Assembly (NCBI GenBank): GCA_033816765.1
Contig: CM066289.1
Location: forward strand, 1,054,001 to 1,118,000
Direction: 5' to 3'
Length of the DNA: 64,000 nt
Source: Nothopassalora personata
Lineage: Eukaryota > Ascomycota > Dothideomycetes > Mycosphaerellales > Mycosphaerellaceae
The notes under the pieces are model-generated. The model made no database searches. It saw only the letters and a program-made list of their open reading frames with translations, and was not told the DNA's origin. Both the position numbers and the translations under genes were made by a program. Shown piece after piece: positions 1-7,917 of this stretch (within the stretch, counting starts at the first letter, position 1; each line of letters opens with the position of its first letter).

Positions 1-1451
1 ATTTACGCCGGTGCTCCCTATTGTCCTACCTAGAGCCTATTGTCCTAGCTGTTTTTATTAGGCTCGTAATAGGAAGTACCCGAGCTACTCTTCCTTATTA
101 TCTAGCCCCGCCGACGTCGAGGTAAAGTATTGTCGCCTAGGTAAGTATAAGCTTTACTATTGTCTAATAAGTAACAATAGCTATTGTTATATATAAAGAA
201 TAGGAACCTAGAATATATCTTTAGGTTCTCGTTCTCTTTTTTCTTCTCTCTTTTCCTTATTACCTACCGTAAGCGTAAGTCGCACCTCCCCCTCCCCCTA
301 GCTAAGCCTCTTTAGCCTTAGGGGTATAAGGTTACGTATCTTATACCTATTACTTAGGGAGCCGACGTTTTCCCCACGGGTTCCGATAGATACTAATAGC
401 ATGCCGTAAATAGAAACTACTACTACTACATCTCCTATTAATACTATAAAGTAAGTCCGAATAAATTCCTACGGAGACCGACGTATTCTAACCGGAACGT
501 AGTATAAAATAGCCTAACGCCGCATCTACTACGTCCCCTACGCCTCTACTAGCGTAGACTACGTCACCTAGTGTATAAGTACCGGCCTCCGCTATATTCT
601 TATCGGGGTCTACTAATTATTATTAGGGCGTAACCGTGCGCGCATACTAGGCCTATAATACTAATCGTAAGCATTGCGAGGACATATATATACTACGCGG
701 ACCCCGAAGGAAAATTATTACTAACCGCGCGTTTTAGGCCGGAGCTCGCCTACGCCGCCTACGCTAAGTAGACCCGCGCTACTAACTAGAACCGCGCGTA
801 AGTATCCTCCCCGGCGGCCTTCGCGGCTTTTCTATAGGCTTACGGTCTTTTAGCGACGACGCTCGTACTAAGCTCCGCGCCGTCCTTAAAGCCTAGAAGG
901 CTTTAAAGTCTCTCTAGCGTACTAGCGTACTCTCCCGGTAAGTTTCCCCGGCCCCCGCGTCTTTATACGTGCTTACCGATTCCTTTAGTACGGTTACCGC
1001 TAAGGTTATAGGTACTATAGCTAATGCCTAGCTTACCTTTAGGTAGACGTATATACTACGGGCCCCGTTATAAAACTATCGCTAACCGACTCTTTAGTCC
1101 CGGGGGCGCCTTACGCGACCTCTAGCTAGGCTAGCGCCGCGTGCGTTAGGCCTCGGCCTCCTCTAACTAGCCTTCGGGTACCCTCGTCTTTTACGCGGGC
1201 CGCGACCGGGCTATTATAGTATGTAGCTATCTCGAAAGAGATCGGGCTCCGCTACTTTTACGGCGGACGCCGCTAAGATAAAACGCTCTTAAACTTACCT
1301 ATGCCTTCTTACTTCTCTCTATCTCCTAAAAAGACTCCCTAACCTAAAAGAACGCCTAACTTTTCCTAAACGCCTATATCTACGCTAAATCCCTAGTAAT
1401 CCTTACCTTTTCGCCCTTTTCCCCCTTCTTTTCGTATCCTATACCTCCTTC
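1..1451 (-). mobile_element. Element A, 3' part (RIP-mutated chromovirus), up to the Gypsy1 insertion
   Basis: Heavily RIPped sequence with almost no CpA or TpG. It continues after the Gypsy1 insertion into a minus-strand chromodomain at about 7930-8110, so this stretch is the region 3' of pol in element A. A diverged second copy lies at 62471-64000 and differs mainly by C/T and G/A changes plus an indel of roughly 70 bases near position 60. A TATA-like stretch (TATATATAAAG, about 191-201) in front of a pyrimidine-rich tract lies in plus orientation and could be the promoter of the antisense ORF. The outer LTR of A cannot be delimited because the window starts inside the element. Confidence 0.65.
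474..960 (+). pseudogene. Antisense Cys-rich ORF remnant of element A
   Basis: This lies on the strand opposite to A's pol. Between 645 and 677 one frame reads Tyr-stop-Ala-Tyr, six residues, Cys. The first two Tyr codons (TAC, TAT) and the TAG are what RIP makes of Cys, Cys and Gln codons, so the ancestral spacing is Cx2Cx6C, as in the antisense gene of Gypsy1 (7130-7162). The A-prime copy keeps the same spacing near 63190. Downstream, from about 735, an Ala-rich coding-like stretch appears in another frame, so an intron or an indel lies between. All in-frame stops there are TAG or TAA, as RIP would produce. Start, splice sites and end are not resolved. Confidence 0.4.
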
Positions 1452-1648
1452 TGTAAGGGGCAGCCCAGTGGCTAACCCCTACATGTGGCCTTGCATGTGA
1501 CATGCGGTCGCGACCGGCTGCCAAGCCGCACGTGACACGCATGAGTACACCTTGCGACGCGCGATGCGTCTTGAACAAAAGGCAAGAATTAGTTCATCTA
1601 CGACTGGCAGGTCGTGGGCGTGCTATACATTGCGACATCCCCTTAACA
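1452..1648 (+). repeat. Gypsy1 5' LTR
   Basis: 197 bp, TG...CA ends. It looks identical to the LTRs at 7721-7917 and 49794-49990. The segment 1584-1592 (AAGAATTAG) is complementary to the primer site just 3' of the LTR and would be the RNA 5' end if priming works as in Tf1. Confidence 0.97.
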
Positions 1649-1651
1649 GTT

Positions 1652-1660
1652 CTAATTCTT
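1652..1660 (+). promoter_or_regulatory. Self-complementary primer-binding site of Gypsy1
   Basis: CTAATTCTT starts 3 nt after the LTR and is the exact reverse complement of AAGAATTAG at 1584-1592 inside the LTR. No TGG complement of a tRNA CCA end is present at the LTR border. Rel1 has different sequences (AAGCTTTAG with CTAAAGCTT) at the same two places, again fully complementary. This is the arrangement known from self-primed elements such as Tf1. Confidence 0.75.
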
Positions 1661-1685
1661 CTCTTCGTTGCAATCCATACACGCC

Positions 1686-2852
1686 ATGGAGTCCGAACGC
1701 GACGACAGCAGCGCTACGCTTGCGGCTCCCCTGAGCCCTAGGGCCCAGCAACAAGCGAGGCGTGCAGCCTTAGTCGCAAGGAGGGATGCCCTTCGGGCAG
1801 AGGTTGAGGAGAAGGAGATACAGAGGGAGATTGAACAGTTGGAGATCTTGCGGGACGCAAGCGTGCCGCCGGCGGACCCTCAGGGCGAATCCGGCGGAGA
1901 ACTATCCCCTACTCCCCCTCCCCCTCCTCCATCTGTAGTAACTGACGATGATATCGCAGCTCGAGGCGCGGTCGCATCGCATGCGACACGTTTGCGTCTC
2001 AAAGAACCTACGCCTTTTAGAGGGGACTCGATCAAGAAAGCACGGGTATTCCTAAGGGAGCTCTCTCTTGTCTTTGCCCTCTCAGGCGGCACGTATGCGA
2101 CGAACGAGTCAAAGGTCCTGTATGGGGTTATGTACCTAAGCGGAGAGGCAAGTGAGCGATGGCACGCCAACCATAGCGTCCTTGACCTTAAAGGGTATAC
2201 ATACCAGGACTTTGAGGAGTTCTGTCGAGACGCATGCGGTGATCCTGTGAACCGCGTGCTCAACGTGATGTTGGAGTATGAGGCGGTGAAACAGAAGGAC
2301 AACCAGACAGTGCGTCAGTTTGCGACTGAGCTGGATGTCATGGAGGATCAGTTGGGGGACTATACGGAGGCGCAACGCGTGCGACATATGCTCGCTAAGC
2401 TTGCGCCTGGCCTGCGGTCCGCAATCGTCAAGTTTCATGACATCCCAACAACCAGAGAGGAACTGGTGATCCTGGCTTCGCGCATTGAAAGCACGGAGCG
2501 TGGCAGCGGAGGGCACGACCGCGGGCAGCATGGTCGCCGCAGGCGAGAGACTGAGGGCGACCAAGGGCGAAGCGATCGTGGCTCGAAGCAGCAGAAGCAT
2601 AGTCAGGCGTCGCGCGACCCGGGTGCGAGTTACCAGCGGGACGCCGGCGGATCGTCTGTGACCTTTGATAGGACCAAAGCGGAGTGCTATGGATGCCATA
2701 AGAAGGGTCACATTAAGACGGATTGCCCGAACAGGCACCTGTGGAAGGACCGTGGCGCGCAAGCGGTTCGCAGGGTAGACGCTGCGAAGGCTCTGACTGA
2801 GAAGGGCAGCGACCAGGGAAAAGGCAGAGGACCAGAAGTGGGTCGCTCCTGA
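1686..2852 (+). CDS. Gypsy1 Gag (capsid/nucleocapsid)
   Basis: 388-residue structural protein that forms the cytoplasmic particle and packages element RNA. I chose the ATG at 1686. The frame is open further upstream but has only a TTG there. The N-terminal 40-60 residues are charged and helical. A retrotransposon-gag capsid domain spans roughly residues 100-270. A basic, Arg/Gly-rich linker leads to a CCHC zinc knuckle (C334, C337, H342, C347; C-x2-C-x4-H-x4-C). The last codons contain the slippery heptamer that passes ribosomes into pol. The stop is TGA at 2850-2852. A RIPped relative in Rel1 aligns clearly (minus strand, about 18670-18870). Confidence 0.95.
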   Translation: MESERDDSSATLAAPLSPRAQQQARRAALVARRDALRAEVEEKEIQREIEQLEILRDASVPPADPQGESGGELSPTPPPPPPSVVTDDDIAARGAVASHATRLRLKEPTPFRGDSIKKARVFLRELSLVFALSGGTYATNESKVLYGVMYLSGEASERWHANHSVLDLKGYTYQDFEEFCRDACGDPVNRVLNVMLEYEAVKQKDNQTVRQFATELDVMEDQLGDYTEAQRVRHMLAKLAPGLRSAIVKFHDIPTTREELVILASRIESTERGSGGHDRGQHGRRRRETEGDQGRSDRGSKQQKHSQASRDPGASYQRDAGGSSVTFDRTKAECYGCHKKGHIKTDCPNRHLWKDRGAQAVRRVDAAKALTEKGSDQGKGRGPEVGRS

Positions 2853-3108
2853 GTCCGAGTTTTCCTGAAGTGGACCCCTTGAGGCGAGTGGATGTGTGTC
2901 CATCGCAGCGACCAGGGAAAAGGCAGAGGACCATAAGTGGGTCGCTCCTGAGTCCGAGTTTTCCTGAAGTCGACCCCTTGAGGCGAGTGGATGTGTGTCC
3001 ATCGCAGCGACCAGGGAAAAGGCAGAGGACCATAAGTGGGTCGCTCCTGAGTCCGAGTTTTCCTGAAGTCGACCCCTTGAGGCGAGTGGATGCGTGTCCA
3101 GCGCGTCA
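2812..3108 (+). repeat. Three tandem 99-bp repeats across the gag-pol junction
   Basis: Units 2812-2910, 2911-3009 and 3010-3108 are nearly identical. Each holds a copy of the slippery heptamer and its downstream region. 99 bp is 33 codons, so in the pol frame the array is translated as a 33-residue repeat. Rel1 has only one unit at the homologous place (minus strand, about 17925-18020), so the triplication is derived. Only the first unit has the heptamer in the gag frame. Confidence 0.95.
2816..2822 (+). promoter_or_regulatory. -1 ribosomal frameshift site, G GGA AAA
   Basis: GGGAAAA sits in gag-frame phase as G|GGA|AAA, the canonical X_XXY_YYZ slippery heptamer, nine codons before the gag stop. 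Pol is open in the -1 frame through this point. The heptamer is conserved in the RIPped relative Rel1 (minus strand, 18008-18014). I see no strong simple hairpin immediately downstream. A longer-range pairing between GGTCGCT (2841-2847) and AGCGACC of the next repeat unit (2908-2914) is possible. Confidence 0.8.
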
Positions 3109-6100
3109 CTTGCGAGGCGCAGTCGAGACTCGTGAGGGCTTTCGCGAGGCCACGTTTCTCCTGGATGACTGTGCGGATCTCAGCCTAGTGTCGTATGAGT
3201 ATGTACTCCGACATCAAATGCAACCCATTGATGGGGCAAGGCTGCCGAAGTTAGAGTCGTATGCGCATGACCCAGGGTATTGCTACGGCGCCTTTGCGGT
3301 TCGGCTGCGACTCGCTGATGACGCGGGAGTAGAGCGCGTGAGTGACGCCATCTGCTACGCGGTGCCTATGGGTAGGCCATCAGTGATTTTGGGTAGACCC
3401 TGGCGGCATCGTAATCGGATAGTGAAGGCCGATAAGGATGACCAGTGGTACTACGGTGCAGAGACGCCTGCGGTTCAGCAGCGTGACGCACGCGAGTTCC
3501 TTGAGGATCTCGAGAGCTCAAAGCAGGTTTATGCGATGAGTGTTCGGGCTATTGCTGCAGCAGTACCTGAAGGAGAGGGCCCCTCGTGGCCTGAAGAATT
3601 TGCAGACTTCCGAGATGTATACGCACCTAATGAGCAGGCGAAGCGCAAGATGCCCGACGGGGTTGAGCATGCGATTGATCTCGTTGAAGGAAAGAAACCC
3701 CCTTTCAAGCCGCTGTACCACCAGTCCTTGACTGAGTTGGAGACCTTGAAGGAGTACCTTGCGCAAGCAATGGAGAAGGGGTGGATTAGGCGGTCCGCAA
3801 GCGAGGCGGGTGCGCCTATCCTGTTCGTGCCAAAGAAGAATGGCACTCTTAGGCTCTGTGTTGATTACAGAGGCCTGAATGAGATTACAGTGAAGAACCG
3901 ATACCCCCTGCCCCTAATCAGCGAGACGCTAGATAGGCTATCAGGTTCCAGGTTCTTCACTACAATCGATTTGAAGGACGCCTACCATCGTATCCCTATT
4001 AAGCGAGGCGATGAGTGGAAGACTGCGTTTCGCACGCGATACGGACACTACGAGTACCTGGTGATGCCGTTCGGGTTAACCAACGCACCAGCAACCTTTC
4101 AAGGGTATATCAACAAGGCGCTGACCGGCTTAGTTGATGACATTTGCGTGGTCTACCTAGATGATATCCTCATCTACAGCGAGACGCGTGAGGCACACGT
4201 GCGAGCCGTACGCGCGGTGCTGGAGAGGCTACGAAAGTTTGCCCTGTTCGCAAACCCTAAGAAGTGTCACTTCTTCCAGGAGAGTGCAGAGTTCCTTGGG
4301 TTTGTCGTGAGCGCCGCAGGCGTGTCGATGGACAGGAGCAGGGTAGCCGCTATCGAGGAATGGCCTACACCTACGACCTTTCATGAGGTCCAGTCCTTCC
4401 TTGGGTTTTGCAACTTCTACCGGCGTTTTATAGAAGGATACTCAAGGGTCTGCAAGCCCCTAACGGACCTGCTAAAGGGATCCAAGGACGGCAAGAAGCA
4501 TGGCCCTCTCACGTGGACCTTAAGCGAAGAGCAGGCGTTTCGACAGCTTAAGGCCGGATTCTTAGGTGCACCAATACTTAGGCACTTCGATCCTGCGCTG
4601 CGCACGCGAGTCGAGACGGATGCCTCAGGTTTCGCGATCGCAGGTATCATATCCCAATTGTTTGGTGCTGAGTGGCATCCCATCGCGTTCTATTCACGCA
4701 AGATGATACCAGCTGAGTGCAACTACGAGACGCACGATCAGGAGCTACTTGCAGTGGTTGAGGCTTTCAAGCATTGGAGGCCATACTTGGAGGGCGCTAC
4801 GCATGCGGTGCGAGTGCTAGTCGACCACGCTAACCTACAGGGCTTCATGACAGTAAAGCAGCTGAATGGGCGGCAAGCTCGATGGGCTACGTTCCTGCAG
4901 TCTTTTGATTTTGTAGTGGAGCATCGGCCGGGTAAGACTAACCCAGCCGACGCGCCTTCGAGACGCAGTGACTACGCAGCCATAACGCAACAAACTTCGA
5001 ACTTGCTGCCTACCTTGCAAAGTAAGCTGTCTTTCTGGAAGGAGTCTCTGGAAGGGACAAGCGAGCCGACGGTGAAGCGCGTGCTTGCCACCTGCGAGGC
5101 GATGCAGGGCGACATAGGCGCGGCGATGGCAATGCGGAGAGGTGACCTTCCCCATCAAGACAAGCCGTCTTTACCAGCAGCAGTGTGCGCTGCAGTGATA
5201 CAGGGTCAAGCTTACAGCTCGACGGGTGAGTTGATCCCACTCTTGATGAAGATCGCGCAGCAGCAAGACGACCAGTGTGTCGCATGCTTGGCGCAGGCGC
5301 CAAGCGCGAGGGACGCCAAGGGATGGCATGTGAAGGATGACCTTGTGTACTGCGGAGACGCGATCGTGGTACCCAGGGATCACGCAATCAGGTCGCATCT
5401 GATTCGCATGCACCACGACGACGTCCTCGCGGGTCACTTTGGAAGGACCAAGACTGAAGAGCTGTTGCGACGTAATTATTGGTGGGACTCACTTAGCACG
5501 GACGTGAAAAAATACGTCCAAGCCTGCAGAACCTGCCAGGGTTCGAAGGCGAGGCGCCATCGACCCTACGGCGAGCTGCAACCGCTTCCTAGACCGGAGC
5601 GACCGTGGCAGGAAATCACCATGGATTTCATTACGGACCTACCTCCAAGCACGCGAGCCGGTTGCATGTATGATGCGATCCTAGTGATAGTCGATCGCTA
5701 CTCAAAAATGAGCTTGTACATCCCGACGACGAAGACTTGCACAGCCGTGGAGCTTGCGAGGCTCCTGCGAGACGAAGTCGTGCGACACTATGGTGTCCCG
5801 TCAGGCATAGTGAGCGACCGAGGTCCGGTCTTCACTAGTCAGTTTTGGAGTGACTTCTGCTTCGAGGCGCGTGTGAAGCGCAAGCTATCCACGGCCTTTC
5901 ACCCTCAGACTGACGGCCAAACTGAGAGGGCAAACCAAACCCTCGAACAATACCTTCGTTGTTACTGCAGTGACAATCAAACTGAGTGGGCTGAGTGGCT
6001 TGCAGTTGCTGAATTCGCAGCTAATAACAGCATCCACCCAACACTGCGGATGAGTCCGTTCGAAATAGCGCACGGTTGGCGACCTGAGATTGCCCCTGCA

Positions 6101-6673
6101 CCAACTGGATCTCGAGACGAGACCCAGGGGGGGGAAGTACCAGCAGCGGTAACAGCTGCGAGTCGCATGCGAAAACTACGCGCTACACTCGAGGAGCGAT
6201 GGAAGGCTGCAGCAGAAAGCCAGGCTCGCTACTACAACAAGACCCACCAAGCCAAGACCTACCGCGTAGGTGACTTAGTCCTGTTGTCAACGAAGAACCT
6301 CAAGTTGGCAGTGCCAAAGAAGAAGATGGGTCCGAAGTTCATCGGCCCATACCGCATTACGGACGCTGTCGGTTCGCAGGCGTACCGCCTAGCGCTACCA
6401 GCCGACTCAAGGCTCCACAACGTCTTCCATGTCTCTCTCCTCGAGCCGTATATCGGTAGCGATGAGGATGGACCCGTACCCCCTCTAGCTAATGAGGACG
6501 GAGAGTATGAGGTAGAGGCAGTGCTGGATAGGCGTAAGCGCAAGGGCAAGCTGCAGTATCTAGTCCAGTGGAAGGACTGGCCAGAGGAGTACAACAGCTG
6601 GGAACCGGCGGAGGGCCTCGCGAATGCGGATCGCATGGTAGCCGGCTATGAGGCGTCAAGGAGAAGCAAATGA
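2822..6673 (+). CDS. Gypsy1 Pol: protease, RT, RNase H, integrase, chromodomain
   Basis: Polyprotein in the -1 frame relative to gag, presumably made as Gag-Pol by frameshifting at 2816-2822, so it needs no start codon. Residues are counted from the codon at 2870. The N-terminus is the 33-residue repeat. An aspartic-protease-like DDCAD lies at 99-103, where DTG or DSG would be usual. Reverse transcriptase has YLDD at 429-432 and RNase H an ETDAS motif with Asp 584. The integrase has an HHCC zinc domain from about 845 and a catalytic triad D919, D983, E1019 with the normal 35-residue D-E spacing. A chromodomain occupies about 1213-1265 and would direct integration to methylated-histone chromatin. 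No in-frame stops. The frame ends at TGA 6671-6673. Confidence 0.96.
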   Translation, partial: RQRTRSGSLLSPSFPEVDPLRRVDVCPSQRPGKRQRTISGSLLSPSFPEVDPLRRVDVCPSQRPGKRQRTISGSLLSPSFPEVDPLRRVDACPARHLRGAVETREGFREATFLLDDCADLSLVSYEYVLRHQMQPIDGARLPKLESYAHDPGYCYGAFAVRLRLADDAGVERVSDAICYAVPMGRPSVILGRPWRHRNRIVKADKDDQWYYGAETPAVQQRDAREFLEDLESSKQVYAMSVRAIAAAVPEGEGPSWPEEFADFRDVYAPNEQAKRKMPDGVEHAIDLVEGKKPPFKPLYHQSLTELETLKEYLAQAMEKGWIRRSASEAGAPILFVPKKNGTLRLCVDYRGLNEITVKNRYPLPLISETLDRLSGSRFFTTIDLKDAYHRIPIKRGDEWKTAFRTRYGHYEYLVMPFGLTNAPATFQGYINKALTGLVDDICVVYLDDILIYSETREAHVRAVRAVLERLRKFALFANPKKCHFFQESAEFLGFVVSAAGVSMDRSRVAAIEEWPTPTTFHEVQSFLGFCNFYRRFIEGYSRVCKPLTDLLKGSKDGKKHGPLTWTLSEEQAFRQLKAGFLGAPILRHFDPALRTRVETDASGFAIAGIISQLFGAEWHPIAFYSRKMIPAECNYETHDQELLAVVEAFKHWRPYLEGATHAVRVLVDHANLQGFMTVKQLNGRQARWATFLQSFDFVVEHRPGKTNPADAPSRRSDYAAITQQTSNLLPTLQSKLSFWKESLEGTSEPTVKRVLATCEAMQGDIGAAMAMRRGDLPHQDKPSLPAAVCAAVIQGQAYSSTGELIPLLMKIAQQQDDQCVACLAQAPSARDAKGWHVKDDLVYCGDAIVVPRDHAIRSHLIRMHHDDVLAGHFGRTKTEELLRRNYWWDSLSTDVKKYVQACRTCQGSKARRHRPYGELQPLPRPERPWQEITMDFITDLPPSTRAGCMYDAILVIVDRYSKMSLYIPTTKTCTAVELARLLRDEVVRHYGVPSGIVSDRGPVFTSQFWSDFCFEARVKRKLSTAFHPQTDGQTERANQTLEQYLRCYCSDNQTEWAEWLAVAEFAANNSIHPTLRMSPFEIAHGWRPEIAPAPTGSRDETQGGEVPAAVTAASRMRKLRATLEERWKAAAESQARYYNKTHQAKTYRVGDLVLLSTKNLKLAVPKKKMGPKFIGPYRITDAVGSQAYRLALPADSRLHNVFHVSLLEPYIGSDEDGPVPPLANEDGEYEVEAVLDRRKRKGKLQYLVQWKDWPEEYNSWEPAEGLANADRMVAGYEASRRSK

Positions 6674-6741
6674 GACTGGCACTGGAGCACAAACAAAACT
6701 TTTCTCAACTATAAACAAAACAAAAGCTGAAGAGTGGCGGC

Positions 6742-7419
6742 TCAGTTGTCGTCACGCAGTGACTCAGGCAAGAATGCCTGGTCGGCAGTGGTGGCGGCGG
6801 CGGCGGAGGCACGCATGCGGGTCTCCCCGGCACGCTTGTGCTTGTAGGCATTGAACTGCCTGATGGCCTATAGGAAGGGTCAGCCGAAGCACAGGGGACG
6901 CACTAGAGCCCTCCCCCGCGAGTAGCAGTCGACTCGCACGAGCGAAGCAGCGACTTACCTCCTTGATGTCGTTGCCCAGCTGGGCACACAGGCGGATCTG
7001 CTCCACCAGCTCCTGCTGCTGGAGGTCTGTGGGCGCCTGGCCCATCATGGCCGTGAGGAAGTCGCGCTGGGACCGCGCGGCGCGCAGGCGGCTCACCAGC
7101 GAGGCGATGGCGTGGCTGGTGTTGGGCACGCAGCTGTGTTTGCTGCGCCTGCAGCGGCCACACTTCTTCAGGAGCTCGCCGGTGGGAGGCACCGCATGCA
7201 CATGTTGATTCTCTGCGAGAGCTTGGTGGCTGGCGAGGGCGTTGGTGGCTGCGAGGGTGATGCTGGTCGCTTGCGACCACCAGGCGTTCTGGGTGCGTCG
7301 CGCACCAGAGCCGCCTGGCGGCGCTCGTCTTCTGCGGCGCTGGTGGTGCTGTCGCTGCTGGTGCTACTGGAGGAGGCGGAGCGGCCAGAGAATGGCGGCG
7401 AGGAGGGCACGGCAGACAT
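6742..7419 (-). CDS. Antisense Cys-rich accessory gene of Gypsy1 (spliced, frame-damaged)
   Basis: I do not recognise the family. It lies antisense between pol and the 3' LTR. The ATG is at 7419-7417 after a CAT microsatellite. The first exon encodes a Ser/Pro-rich tail, then CMRC, after which this frame stops. The next frame carries CGRCRRSKHSC (Cx2Cx6C, 7130-7162) and a helical Arg/Leu-rich part. An intron follows at 6958-6868 (91 nt, GTAAGT donor, CTGAC branch, TATAG acceptor). The last exon, 6867-6742, ends in TGA. Rel1 keeps the same exons, donor and acceptor (13611-13698), so the gene is real. Against Rel1, Gypsy1 lacks about 96 bp between CMRC and the second Cys cluster, including a likely extra intron. 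This explains the frame break, so this copy may be non-functional. Confidence 0.6.
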
Positions 7420-7720
7420 GATGATGATGATGATGCTGGCGAGGCGCTTGCGATGATGGTGCGGTGCGGGTGCGTGGTGGTGGTGTGGCGAAGGTGATGA
7501 GCTGGGGAGCGTGCTGAGAAAGGGCTGGGTTGGGCTGGAGTTTTATGCCCCTAACCAGCTGCGTCGGCATGGCAACCAAGCCTCACTCACCTACACCTAC
7601 ATGACGACACGCACGCAACCCGCATGTGGGCCGCATAGCAACTATGGTTCTGGAAGTACATAGGAGCCTCTACGTAGCAACTAGCGAGCTGAGGACAGCT
7701 CGCACGGGAGGGGAGGCAAT

Positions 7721-7917
7721 TGTAAGGGGCAGCCCAGTGGCTAACCCCTACATGTGGCCTTGCATGTGACATGCGGTCGCGACCGGCTGCCAAGCCGCAC
7801 GTGACACGCATGAGTACACCTTGCGACGCGCGATGCGTCTTGAACAAAAGGCAAGAATTAGTTCATCTACGACTGGCAGGTCGTGGGCGTGCTATACATT
7901 GCGACATCCCCTTAACA
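7721..7917 (+). repeat. Gypsy1 3' LTR
   Basis: 197 bp, apparently identical to the 5' LTR and preceded by a G-rich polypurine tract. The target duplication CCTTC follows at 7918-7922. Confidence 0.97.

Larger units (their letters stand above)
1452..7917 (+). mobile_element. Gypsy1: intact, un-RIPped Ty3/Gypsy chromovirus
   Basis: Complete 6466-bp LTR retrotransposon. Its two 197-bp LTRs look identical and begin TG and end CA. It is flanked by the 5-bp target duplication CCTTC (1447-1451 and 7918-7922). It contains gag, a -1 frame pol with all enzymatic domains and a C-terminal chromodomain, and a 1-kb region 3' of pol holding an antisense gene. A purine-rich tract precedes the 3' LTR (about 7706-7716). 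Unlike its surroundings it has normal CpA/TpG content and open frames, so it arrived after the RIP of element A. The matching empty site survives near 63985 in A-prime. Confidence 0.97.

Noticed and set aside
1668..1685. Upstream-extended starts for the Gypsy1 gag (TTG), Gypsy1 pol (GTG at 2870) and Gypsy2 pol (GTG at 34118)
   Set aside because: Non-ATG starts are unlikely in this nuclear genome. Gag has an ATG at 1686, and pol is better explained by -1 frameshifting at a canonical heptamer.
2136..3002. Minus-strand open frame opposite Gypsy1 gag with internal repeats
   Set aside because: The repeats are only the 99-bp junction units read backwards. No motif, and it overlaps gag completely.
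2812..3108. Regular direct repeats that might suggest a CRISPR-like array
   Set aside because: Units are contiguous without spacers, in frame, and inside a eukaryotic retrotransposon.
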